A DNA stretch of 16,426 nucleotides from Deltaproteobacteria bacterium. Its GTDB lineage: Bacteria > Desulfobacterota > DSM-4660 > Desulfatiglandales > Desulfatiglandaceae. Under the pieces are notes generated by a model, which made no database searches, was not told where the DNA came from, and saw only the letters and a list, made by a program, of their open reading frames with translations. The stretch's first letter is position 1. Every line of letters starts with the position of its first letter. The translations under genes were made by a program, and so were the position numbers. The stretch is from the NCBI GenBank assembly GCA_003646995.1, contig QMLZ01000044.1:1-16426 (forward strand). The letters run 5' to 3'. Shown here piece by piece: positions 1 to 6,548 of this stretch.

Positions 1-1
1 A

Positions 2-529
2 TTGAGGCCCGTTAGCAGGCGTGAAAAAATACTCTTCCCGATGGTTACGGCTGGCATCATTGCCCTTCTGGTACCCTCAGTTATTCCCCTTATGGGAATG
101 TTCATGCTGGGTAATCTTATGAAGGAAAGCGGGGTAGTCTCAAGGCTCACTGAAACAGCTCAAGGCTCGCTCATGAACATAGTGACCATTTTTCTTGGTG
201 TCTCAGTGGGCGCCACCATGTACGCCGACAAGTTTCTCAGTTGGAAGCCTTTGCTTATCTTTGGACTGGGGCTTCTTGATTTCGCGGTATGTACAGCAGG
301 GGGAATCCTAACGGTAAAGATAATGAACCTATTCCTAAAGGAGAAAATAAATCCACTGATAGGATCCGCGGGGGTCTCTGCGGTTCCTATGGCTGCACGG
401 GTTTCTCAAATTGAAGGCATGCGCGAGGACAAAACCAATTTTCTGCTAATGCATGCCATGGGACCCAACCTCGCCGGCGTTATAGGCTCTGCAGCAGCTG
501 CCGGCATGTTTATCGCCATGTTTAAATGA
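2..529 (+). CDS. mmdB: Sodium ion-translocating decarboxylase beta subunit (MmdB/OadB/GcdB family), 3' part only
   Basis: This is the C-terminal end of the integral membrane subunit that couples decarboxylation of carboxybiotin to sodium export. The frame is open to the window edge, so the true start lies upstream; about 175 residues are visible, against roughly 370-430 for a full family member. The fragment has several hydrophobic helices and the family signature [16 protein letters not shown] near residues 120-136. The serine there matches the region known to be essential in Klebsiella OadB. It ends on TGA with a hydrophobic tail ([14 protein letters not shown]). A small anchored protein follows on the same strand. 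A biotin carrier and carboxyltransferase lie just beyond on the opposite strand, so methylmalonyl-CoA decarboxylase is the best guess. Oxaloacetate or glutaconyl-CoA decarboxylase cannot be excluded from this subunit alone. Confidence 0.9.
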   Translation: MRPVSRREKILFPMVTAGIIALLVPSVIPLMGMFMLGNLMKESGVVSRLTETAQGSLMNIVTIFLGVSVGATMYADKFLSWKPLLIFGLGLLDFAVCTAGGILTVKIMNLFLKEKINPLIGSAGVSAVPMAARVSQIEGMREDKTNFLLMHAMGPNLAGVIGSAAAAGMFIAMFK

Positions 530-569
530 TGGTATTTAGAAGGCGTATTTTGACAAACGGGGAATGGAC

Positions 570-1034
570 ATGAAGGCAATTATAATAGCTCTTATATTAA
601 GTATCTTTTTGGGCTCTGGTATGGCCATGGCGACAGAGGATTTCCTGGGTGCCCCGGTTATCCCTGGAGCAAAAATCCTCAAGAAAACCGACACAAGGCT
701 TGAACTGGTGGTAAATCTACCCCACGACAAGGTCTTGGCCTTTTACAAGAAGGCCCTCAAGGGGCTCAAAGATATACGATACCGGGAGTGGAAAGCAGCC
801 AGCTATATTGAAGACGACAGTAACAGACCCTGGCATTCCATCACCATTTCCAAGCGCACCGGGGCCGAGACATCCATAGTGATAATGAAAGACAACTGGA
901 CATGGATCATGGGAACATTGTTTCTCCGGTTCATAGGGGTTTTCATTGTTCTTCTCGTATTATTTGTGGCACTGTCCATATCCGGGGCCATCCTCTCCAG
1001 AATCATTAGTGCAAAGGAGGATACAAAGGCCTAA
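570..1034 (+). CDS. Secreted and membrane-anchored protein, candidate OadG-like small subunit of the decarboxylase
   Basis: I do not recognise a named family for the whole protein. An in-frame ATG at 564 is preceded too closely by GGGG (559-562), while the ATG at 570 has it about 7 nt upstream, so I start at 570 (154 aa). Residues 1-21 form a signal peptide ending in an alanine-rich stretch. Residues about 22-110 are a soluble extracytoplasmic domain with a PVIPGAK motif, then VLAFYKKAL and NRPWHSITISK. Residues about 112-143 form one hydrophobic helix (FIGVFIVLLVLFVALSISGA) followed by a short charged tail. That helix resembles the single membrane segment of OadG/MmdD small subunits, which also place their N-terminal side outside. 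The gene follows the beta subunit by about 40 bp, so a structural role in the complex is inferred, not shown. Confidence 0.75.
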   Translation: MKAIIIALILSIFLGSGMAMATEDFLGAPVIPGAKILKKTDTRLELVVNLPHDKVLAFYKKALKGLKDIRYREWKAASYIEDDSNRPWHSITISKRTGAETSIVIMKDNWTWIMGTLFLRFIGVFIVLLVLFVALSISGAILSRIISAKEDTKA

Positions 1035-1090
1035 GGCGCCCTGAATTTCGAGCGCCTCTTGGGTTACACCGAACCTGTAAAGTCTAAAGA

Positions 1091-1130
1091 AAAAAGCCTT
1101 CTTCCCAAACAAAAGGGAAGAGGGCTTTTT
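1091..1130. terminator. Bidirectional Rho-independent terminator between convergent genes
   Basis: The arms at 1091-1106 and 1115-1130 pair over 16 bp with one G:T position, around an 8-nt A-rich loop (1107-1114). The left arm starts with AAAAA and the right arm ends with TTTTT, so RNA from either strand gets a hairpin followed by a U-run. It sits 57 bp past the + strand gene and 17 bp past the end of the - strand carboxyltransferase, where a shared terminator is expected. Confidence 0.9.
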
Positions 1131-1146
1131 CATCAAGGGAAATAAC

Positions 1147-2697
1147 TCAAAGTGGAATGTTTCCGTGCCTTCTTCGAGGGATGCTCTCTTCCTTGTTCAA
1201 CAGCATCATCAAGGCACTGATAAGCTTTGGCCTCGTTTCCTCGGGAAAGATGATCGCATCTATGTAACCCAGTTCCGCTGCCTTAAAGGGACTAGCAAAA
1301 TTGTTGCGATACTCTTCCACCAGTCTTTTGCGGGTCTCTTCGGGGTTGTCAGAAGCAGCAATCTCTTTTCTGAAGATGATGTTTACTGCACCTTCAGGCC
1401 CCATAACCGCTATCTCCGCAGTGGGATAAGCATAATTAATGTCCCCACCGTGGTGTTTGCTGGACATTACATCATAGGCTCCCCCGTAAGCCTTGCGGGT
1501 GATCACCGTTATCTTCGGTACCGTGGCCTCACAGTATGCATAAATGATCTTCGCGCCATGCTTGATAATGCCGCCGTGCTCCTGGCTCACCCCGGGCAAA
1601 AACCCTGGAACGTCTACAAAAGTGACCAGTGGGATATTAAAGCAATCACACATTCTGACAAATCGTGCACACTTGATTGAGGCATCAATGTCCAGGCAGC
1701 CGGCCAAGAACCGCGGCTGGTTTGCCACCACCCCCACCACATAACCGTTCAACCTTCCGAAGCCAACTACCATGTTCGTGGCGTAGCGCTCGTGCACTTC
1801 CACGAATTCATTGTTATCCAAGACGCTCCGGATAATTTCCTTCATGTCATAGGGTAGCTTTGGATTTGTGGGCACCACCTTGTTAAGGGCAGGGTCCGTC
1901 CTGTTGGGATCATCAGTGCATTCTACCCTGGCCGGCTTTTCCTTGTAGTTCTGGGGAAGGAAACTCAAAAGCTGCTTCACCCTATCAAGGGCCGCTTTGT
2001 CGTCCTCCTCAGCAAAATGCGCTACCCCGCTCTTAGTGTTGTGTGCTATGGCCCCTCCAAGTTCTTCTGGGGTAACCTCTTCCTGGGTGACCGCTTTGAT
2101 AACCTGCGGACCCGTTATAAACATGTTACTGGTTTTCTTTACCATTATGATAAAATCGGTAAGCGCAGGAGAATAGACCGCTCCCCCTGCACAAGACCCC
2201 ATGATCACCGAGATTTGGGGTATGACTCCGGAGGCCCAAACGTTCCTCTTGAATATCTCACCGTAACTGCCGAGGCTTACGACCCCTTCTTGGATTCTGG
2301 CGCCACCCGAGTCATTCAATCCTATGATGGGAGCGCCGTTTTTCATGGCCAAATCCATGACCTTGCACACCTTTTGGCCGAACGGCCCGCTCAACGAGCC
2401 CCCAAAAACAGTAAAGTCTTGGGAAAAAACAAAGGTCAGCCTGCCATTTATGGTGCCATAACCGGTCACGACCCCGTCCCCCGGGATCTTTTTCTTTTCC
2501 ATGCCAAAGTCGTGGCACTGGTGCACCACGAACTTGTCGATCTCTTGGAAACTGCCCTTGTCAAGGAGATAGTCTATCCTCTCCCGAGCGGTCATTTTTC
2601 CCTTGGCATGCTGCTGGGCAATGCGCTCCTCGCCTCCTCCCAGCTCGGCCTCGCGATTGCGCCGCTCAAGTTCTTTGATTTTTTCTTCAATGTCCAT
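1147..2697 (-). CDS. mmdA: Acyl-CoA carboxyltransferase, likely methylmalonyl-CoA decarboxylase alpha subunit (or propionyl-CoA carboxylase beta)
   Basis: This 516-aa protein transfers the carboxyl group between an acyl-CoA and carrier-bound biotin. It has both crotonase-like halves of the family. The N-terminal half carries [14 protein letters not shown], the oxyanion-hole stretch [11 protein letters not shown] and [16 protein letters not shown]. The C-terminal half carries [21 protein letters not shown] and [13 protein letters not shown]. It ends in the usual basic tail (RRRHGNIPL). The length is typical for PccB/MmdA. The ATG at 2697 is preceded by GGGGGAG at 2703-2709 with a 6-nt gap. Upstream on the same strand lies a biotin carrier gene, with a terminator-like hairpin between. 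No biotin carboxylase gene is visible and a membrane beta subunit lies opposite, which favours the sodium-pumping decarboxylase over an ATP-dependent carboxylase. Sequence alone does not settle substrate or direction. Confidence 0.93.
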   Translation of the reverse strand: MDIEEKIKELERRNREAELGGGEERIAQQHAKGKMTARERIDYLLDKGSFQEIDKFVVHQCHDFGMEKKKIPGDGVVTGYGTINGRLTFVFSQDFTVFGGSLSGPFGQKVCKVMDLAMKNGAPIIGLNDSGGARIQEGVVSLGSYGEIFKRNVWASGVIPQISVIMGSCAGGAVYSPALTDFIIMVKKTSNMFITGPQVIKAVTQEEVTPEELGGAIAHNTKSGVAHFAEEDDKAALDRVKQLLSFLPQNYKEKPARVECTDDPNRTDPALNKVVPTNPKLPYDMKEIIRSVLDNNEFVEVHERYATNMVVGFGRLNGYVVGVVANQPRFLAGCLDIDASIKCARFVRMCDCFNIPLVTFVDVPGFLPGVSQEHGGIIKHGAKIIYAYCEATVPKITVITRKAYGGAYDVMSSKHHGGDINYAYPTAEIAVMGPEGAVNIIFRKEIAASDNPEETRKRLVEEYRNNFASPFKAAELGYIDAIIFPEETRPKLISALMMLLNKEESIPRRRHGNIPL

Positions 2698-2735
2698 CAG
2701 CCGCTCCCCCTTCCAAAAAGGCTCCTGTCGTAATC

Positions 2736-2759
2736 AAAAAAAAAGGGCCTTACCGGCCC
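2736..2759 (-). terminator. Intra-operon terminator or attenuator between biotin carrier and carboxyltransferase
   Basis: Read on the - strand, this is a GGGCC/GGCCC stem of 5 bp (2755-2759 with 2745-2749), a 5-nt loop and a run of nine T (2744 down to 2736). It lies 20 nt after the stop of the biotin carrier gene and about 38 nt before the start codon of the carboxyltransferase. That leaves no room for a separate promoter after it, so the downstream gene presumably depends on read-through. Confidence 0.75.
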
Positions 2760-2778
2760 CCAAAGATCAACTCAGTAA

Positions 2779-2991
2779 CTATTCCAGGACAATCAATACG
2801 GCGTCAGCCTCAACAGCATCTCCCTTTTTGCATTTTATCTCTTTAACCGTTCCGGAAGCAGTTGCCACTACGGGCAATTCCATTTTCATCGCTTCTATGA
2901 TCACAACCTCGTCTCCTTCATTCACAGAATCGCCGACATTAACCTTGATGTCAATCACCTTTCCACCCATTGGAGCAGTAATTTCACTCAC
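2779..2991 (-). CDS. Biotin carboxyl carrier protein (gamma subunit of the decarboxylase)
   Basis: This is a bare biotinyl domain of 70 residues. The biotin attachment motif is EAMKME, with the acceptor lysine at residue 36 from the start used here. The preceding APMGGKV and the closing hydrophobic strands are typical of the fold. I start at the GTG at 2991-2989, not the ATG at 3009-3007. A perfect AGGAGG lies at 3006-3001, 9 nt before the GTG, and would fall inside the coding region if the ATG were used; the ATG itself has no visible ribosome binding site. The GTG start also gives the standard beginning MSEITAPMGGKV. The Ala/Pro-rich linker often found in free-standing gamma subunits is absent. 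It carries CO2 between the carboxyltransferase (next gene) and the membrane beta subunit encoded opposite. Confidence 0.92.
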   Translation of the reverse strand: MSEITAPMGGKVIDIKVNVGDSVNEGDEVVIIEAMKMELPVVATASGTVKEIKCKKGDAVEADAVLIVLE

Positions 2992-3042
2992 AGCCAAATA
3001 CCTCCTCATTCTTTATTCTTGTTTGCTGCCACCCGCGTCAGA

Positions 3043-3076
3043 GGCACGGGTATTTTCCTTGCCTAAAGACCGTGCC
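3043..3076 (-). other. Hairpin in the leader of the biotin carrier gene
   Basis: A perfect 7-bp inverted repeat (GGCACGG at 3043-3049, CCGTGCC at 3070-3076) with a 20-nt loop lies in the predicted 5' leader, between the candidate promoter and the ribosome binding site. No T-run follows in the - direction, so it is not an obvious terminator. I do not recognise a known riboswitch class. Confidence 0.35.
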
Positions 3077-3105
3077 CGACTTATGTGCAAAAAATTTAAG
3101 GAAAC

Positions 3106-3136
3106 CATATAACATCGGTTCACTACCATTTGTCAA
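3106..3136 (-). promoter_or_regulatory. Candidate sigma-70 promoter of the biotin carrier/carboxyltransferase operon
   Basis: On the - strand there is a perfect -35 TTGACA (3136-3131). A -10-like TATATG (3111-3106, 19-nt spacer) or TTATAT (18-nt spacer) follows. Transcription would start near 3099, giving a leader of about 108 nt to the GTG start. The -35 match is exact but the spacer is at the long end. Confidence 0.5.
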
Positions 3137-3218
3137 GAATAATGTTGCAAGTAGTTACATTTAGCCAATCAGCACTGCCCCCGATTCCTTGCCCTGGCCT
3201 CCCAGATGGCCCGCACCT

Positions 3219-3295
3219 CGAGGATGGTGTTCTGTTGCTGAATCTCCTGCCTTGACACTAGGATACAAATTATCTACTCTCTGGTACCATCCTCG
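3219..3295 (+). promoter_or_regulatory. Inverted repeat enclosing a candidate promoter upstream of pilC
   Basis: CGAGGATGGT (3219-3228) is repeated inverted as ACCATCCTCG (3286-3295). The enclosed segment contains TTGACA (3252-3257) and, after 17 nt, TACTCT (3275-3280), a weak -10. In + strand RNA the stem could extend by three G:U pairs. The arrangement could be an operator pair or an RNA structure. The promoter match is exact at -35 and only 3 of 6 at -10. Confidence 0.3.
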
Positions 3296-3379
3296 GATCA
3301 AGATTGCACAAAATGTTAAAGATAGGCAGGGCCTGTGCCGATCAACCTGTTAGTTGCGTCTAAGCTAGTATCCATTGTC

Positions 3380-3413
3380 CCGAGCAATCCGGGGCCCAGG
3401 CCCGGATGGTCGG
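3380..3413 (+). other. Strong imperfect hairpin in the pilC leader
   Basis: A perfect 7-bp stem (ATCCGGG at 3387-3393, CCCGGAT at 3401-3407) with a 7-nt loop is extended by CCGA (3380-3383) pairing with TCGG (3410-3413) across a 3/2-nt internal loop. No T-run follows on either strand. It could be an RNA structural element or a repeat-family palindrome; its function is unknown. Confidence 0.5.
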
Positions 3414-3523
3414 CTATAAATGGGCAACATAAGTAAAATGAATTCTTTGCCATTTGCTTGAGCCTGGCCCCTGGCACGGCCAATGTTGGTAGACGGAGGC
3501 GACTGGGCTAGAGGAGGAAAGGA

Positions 3524-4735
3524 ATGCCTGTTTACAAATGGGTTGCCGAAACCAAGAGGGGTCGCACCCTTAAAGGAGAGATCGAGGCTGCCGACGAGAG
3601 AATAGCCCGCTTGCAGCTTAAGAGACGGAATCTCACCGTAAAAAAAATTAAGCAAAAACCCAAGGATCTTTTTGAAAACGTATCCTTCTTGCAGCCCAAG
3701 GTCACAAAGAAGGATATCGTTGTATTCACACGACAGTTTTCCACCATGATAGACGCAGGCCTGCCATTGGTCCAAGGCCTTACCATCCTAGCCGAGCAAA
3801 CTGATAACAAGACCTTCAGAAACATCCTAAAACAGGTCACAAAGGACGTGGAAGGCGGCTCCACCCTTGCAGAGGCACTGAAAAAGCACCCAAATGTCTT
3901 TGACGACCTTTTCGTAAACCTGGTCGCGGCAGGGGAAGTTGGCGGTATCCTTGACACCATACTCCAAAGGCTCGCAGCATATATTGAAAAGGCCGAAAAG
4001 TTGAGAGCCAAGATCAAGGGTGCCATGACCTACCCTATTGTGGTCATGTGTATAGCCATTCTCGTTATTGCTGTGATCTTGATATTTGTTATCCCTGTCT
4101 TCGAAGACATGTTTGCAAGCGTGGGTTCTGCTCTGCCGGCTCCCACACAACTAGTGGTTAACCTCAGCCGATTTGTAAAAGGCAACATTCTTTACATCAT
4201 CGGCGCAATCGTGGCCCTCATCTGGGGATTCAGGGCATACCGCAAGTCAGAAAAGGGCCGCAAGCAAACCGATGCGCTGTTCTTGAAGCTACCCATTTTC
4301 GGGCCCCTTTTGAGGAAGGTGGCTGTGGCACGGTTTACCCGGACCCTTGGCACCATGATAAGTAGCGGCGTGCCGATCCTGGATGCCTTGGAAATCGTGG
4401 CAAAGACCTCGGGAAATAAGGTTCTTGAAGAGGTAATACTCGAGGTCAAGGGATCCATTGCCGAAGGGCAAACTATTGCCGAACCACTTAGCGAAACAGA
4501 TATATTTCCCAGCATGGTGATCCAGATGATCTCTGTGGGCGAGGCAACGGGCGCCCTGGATACAATGCTGGAAAAAATCGCTGATTTCTACGATGACGAA
4601 GTTGATACAGCAGTAGAGGCCCTGACATCCATGTTGGAACCTATGTTAATGGTGTTCCTGGGTGGATCGATCGGCGGCCTGGTAGTAGCCATGTACCTCC
4701 CCATATTCCAGATGGCAGGCGCCCTTGCAGGCTAG
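3524..4735 (+). CDS. pilC: Type IV pilus inner-membrane assembly platform protein PilC
   Basis: PilC is the polytopic membrane platform that works with the PilB/PilT ATPases in pilus extension and retraction. The protein is 403 aa, the usual family length. The N-terminus MPVYKWVAETKRGRTLKGEI is typical. Two repeated T2SSF domains follow, at about residues 70-193 (FTRQFSTMIDAGLPLVQGL) and 272-395 (FTRTLGTMISSGVPILDAL). Membrane helices lie at about 170-194, 220-237 and 372-398; the last contains EPMLMVFLGGSIGGLVVAMY. GAGGAGGAAAGGA lies directly upstream of the ATG, a strong ribosome binding site. pilS starts 8 bp after the stop. No pilB, pilT or pilin gene is visible here, so the rest of the pilus cluster is elsewhere or outside the window. 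The GspF homologue of type II secretion is an alternative, but the adjacent pilS favours PilC. Confidence 0.95.
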   Translation: MPVYKWVAETKRGRTLKGEIEAADERIARLQLKRRNLTVKKIKQKPKDLFENVSFLQPKVTKKDIVVFTRQFSTMIDAGLPLVQGLTILAEQTDNKTFRNILKQVTKDVEGGSTLAEALKKHPNVFDDLFVNLVAAGEVGGILDTILQRLAAYIEKAEKLRAKIKGAMTYPIVVMCIAILVIAVILIFVIPVFEDMFASVGSALPAPTQLVVNLSRFVKGNILYIIGAIVALIWGFRAYRKSEKGRKQTDALFLKLPIFGPLLRKVAVARFTRTLGTMISSGVPILDALEIVAKTSGNKVLEEVILEVKGSIAEGQTIAEPLSETDIFPSMVIQMISVGEATGALDTMLEKIADFYDDEVDTAVEALTSMLEPMLMVFLGGSIGGLVVAMYLPIFQMAGALAG

Positions 4736-4743
4736 CCGCCCCA

Positions 4744-6429
4744 ATGAAGATATCACATCCTGATGTTCTTCCTCTGGAGCTCCGCTCTCGGCTCCAGACG
4801 CTCATGTTCATAAGGGTGATCTTTGTCTCGATCCTCCTGGGCGCGGGCCTGTTCATCCACGTTAATGAAACACGCATATACTTTGGACACGTTCAATCAG
4901 TCCACTTCCTCCTTCTCGCTTCTGTATACCTTCTCACCATAGTTTACATAGTTTTCCTAAAATCAACCAGGGCCTACACGCTCCTTTCTTATATACAACT
5001 GGGCGCCGATGCCTTATTCACCGCCCTGTTAATGACTGTTACAGGGGGCATGCACAGCGTGTTCTCCCTCCTTTTTGTGCTAGTGATCATAACCGCAAGC
5101 ATTCTGCTTTACAGGATCGGCGGAGTCCTCATGGCGGCTACCTGTTCTTTTCTTTACAGCATGGTAGTGGCCCTCCACTATTTAGATGTACTGAAGACAC
5201 CAACAGGTTCCCTCTTCCCTGCACCGCCTACTCCCGGCACTACTGTCCTATATCTTGCGTTTGTCAACATACTCGCATTCTTTGTTATAGCATTCCTCAC
5301 GAGCTATCTTTCCGAACTTGTCCAACGAAGCAAGACAGAGCTTGAGGCCAGACAGGAAGATCTCCAGCAATTGGAGAGCCTCACGGCCGGAATCATCAAC
5401 AGTGTAAGTTCTGGAGTCATAGCCCTGGACAATAAAGGAAACGTGGTGTTGTTCAATCCTGCATGCGAGGTCATATTCGGACTTTCGTCCCAAGAGGTTT
5501 TAGGAAAGAGACTTGAAGAGGTATTACCCAGTCTCAGTGAATCATTGAACTCAGCGGGCAAGACCATCGTGGATCATGTCCCTCATCCTCCCAGGTTTAA
5601 TGACCTCACACTTCACCATGACGGCAAGAAGGTGTTTTTGCGCTACTCGCTGTCCCCCTTGAGGCTATCTCCAAGGGGTGCTTTCGGTCAAATAATAGTG
5701 GTCCAGGATATCAGCGAGATCAGGCAAATCGAGGACGAAATGGCCAGGGTGAGGGGTCTTGCAATAGTGGGAGAGCTCGCAGCCGGAATAGCACACGAAA
5801 TCAGAAACCCAATGGCCTCCATAAGCGGCTCCATCCAAATGCTTAAAGAAGAAATGGGTGAAAACCAAATGCAGACAAGACTGATGGACATAGCCCTTAA
5901 CGAGGTTAATAGGCTCAATCAACTTGTAAACGATTTCCTAATCTTTGCCAGGCCAAGGCAACCCCATCCAGAGGTATTTGAATTGCGGGAACTGGTTGAA
6001 CAGACCCTCGAGCTCTTTAAACACAGTCCCCACTGGATGAAAAAAATAGATGTCTCAGCAAGCCTCAACGGCCCGCTTCCCGTAAAATCCGATCCCCAGC
6101 TTGTTAAACAGATCCTTTGGAATCTCCTCAGAAATGCGTGCGAGGCAATGCCAAGTGGAGGCAAGCTCCAAGTGCTGGCACGCCCTTGCGTGGAGTCAAA
6201 CCCACTACCTGCCGTTGAATTGGAAATAAGGGATACAGGCCCTGGCCTTGATGAAAAGGACCTATCCAAGGTATTCGCGCCCTTTTTCACTACAAAACAA
6301 GACGGCTCAGGGCTAGGCCTTGCCATAGTCAAACGCATTGTAGAAGTACTTGGGGGGGAGATAAAGGGCGGAAACAACCCAGAGGGTGGAGCATGGTTCA
6401 GGGTCACCATACCCTATTGTCAAGTTTGA
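4744..6429 (+). CDS. pilS: PilS-type membrane sensor histidine kinase
   Basis: This 561-aa kinase has about six hydrophobic helices in residues 20-190, the integral sensor module typical of PilS. A coiled segment follows, then a PAS domain (about 206-325; GVIALDNKGNVVLFNPACE). The HisKA domain has the phospho-acceptor His351 in GIAHEIRNPMASI. The HATPase domain carries the N box (Asn464 in NLLRNACEAMP), the G1 box DTGPGLDEKD and the G2 box GSGLGLAIVKRIVEVLGG. It ends soon after the ATPase fold, with no receiver domain. The start ATG lies 8 bp past pilC with only a poor ribosome binding site, so translation may be coupled to pilC. PilS normally phosphorylates PilR, a sigma-54 activator of pilin genes, which usually sits next door; here the next gene is unrelated. 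Confidence 0.9.
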   Translation: MKISHPDVLPLELRSRLQTLMFIRVIFVSILLGAGLFIHVNETRIYFGHVQSVHFLLLASVYLLTIVYIVFLKSTRAYTLLSYIQLGADALFTALLMTVTGGMHSVFSLLFVLVIITASILLYRIGGVLMAATCSFLYSMVVALHYLDVLKTPTGSLFPAPPTPGTTVLYLAFVNILAFFVIAFLTSYLSELVQRSKTELEARQEDLQQLESLTAGIINSVSSGVIALDNKGNVVLFNPACEVIFGLSSQEVLGKRLEEVLPSLSESLNSAGKTIVDHVPHPPRFNDLTLHHDGKKVFLRYSLSPLRLSPRGAFGQIIVVQDISEIRQIEDEMARVRGLAIVGELAAGIAHEIRNPMASISGSIQMLKEEMGENQMQTRLMDIALNEVNRLNQLVNDFLIFARPRQPHPEVFELRELVEQTLELFKHSPHWMKKIDVSASLNGPLPVKSDPQLVKQILWNLLRNACEAMPSGGKLQVLARPCVESNPLPAVELEIRDTGPGLDEKDLSKVFAPFFTTKQDGSGLGLAIVKRIVEVLGGEIKGGNNPEGGAWFRVTIPYCQV

Positions 6430-6500
6430 TGCATCCGTGCAGCAAACCAGTGCGCGTAGGTTGACGGAGCCAGTGAAAAATGCCATCCTAGTATCGAAGG

Positions 6501-6538
6501 ATTTCAAAAATATCTTGAAATTCCACCAATATTTCAAG
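6501..6538 (+). promoter_or_regulatory. Alternative hairpins overlapping the ribosome binding site of the radical SAM gene
   Basis: ATTTCAA occurs at 6501-6507 and again at 6531-6537, with its complement TTGAAAT between them at 6515-6521. The middle arm can pair with either flank (loops of 7 and 9 nt). The second pairing extends to 6538 and covers the start of the AAGGA ribosome binding site (6536-6540) of the gene starting at 6549. The geometry suggests a translational switch, but stems of 7-8 A/T-rich bp are weak. Confidence 0.35.
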
Positions 6539-6548
6539 GATCCGTTCT

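Larger units (their letters stand above)
3010..3523. other. Half-kilobase intergenic region with divergent promoters and inverted repeats
   Basis: No convincing gene is present. The region holds the - strand promoter and leader of the biotin carrier gene on the left. In the middle is a 10-bp inverted repeat (3219-3228 and 3286-3295) bracketing a possible + strand promoter. On the right is a strong imperfect hairpin at 3380-3413, just upstream of pilC. I looked for a cyclic-di-GMP riboswitch, which often precedes pilus genes in related bacteria, and saw no match to its conserved core. Confidence 0.6.

Noticed and set aside
1034..1057. 6-bp inverted repeat AGGCGC/GCGCCT directly after the small anchored-protein gene
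   Set aside because: The loop is 12 nt and no T-run follows; the strong terminator at 1091-1130 explains this gap better.
2017..2733. Long open frame (238 codons) on the + strand opposite the carboxyltransferase
   Set aside because: It is fully antisense to a gene with clear family motifs, and its translation shows no domain-like pattern.
3178..3280. Short protein-like - strand reading ending in VRAIWEARARNRG in the intergenic gap
   Set aside because: It is only about 30 codons from the preceding stop, with no start codon paired to a ribosome binding site and no recognised relative. It could be a gene relic but cannot be supported.
3300..3523. Cyclic-di-GMP (GEMM) riboswitch before pilC
   Set aside because: The conserved core and receptor sequences were not found in the leader.
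3365..3775. 136-codon - strand frame covering the pilC leader and pilC start
   Set aside because: Two thirds of it is antisense to pilC and the rest runs through the hairpin region. There is no ribosome binding site or recognisable domain.
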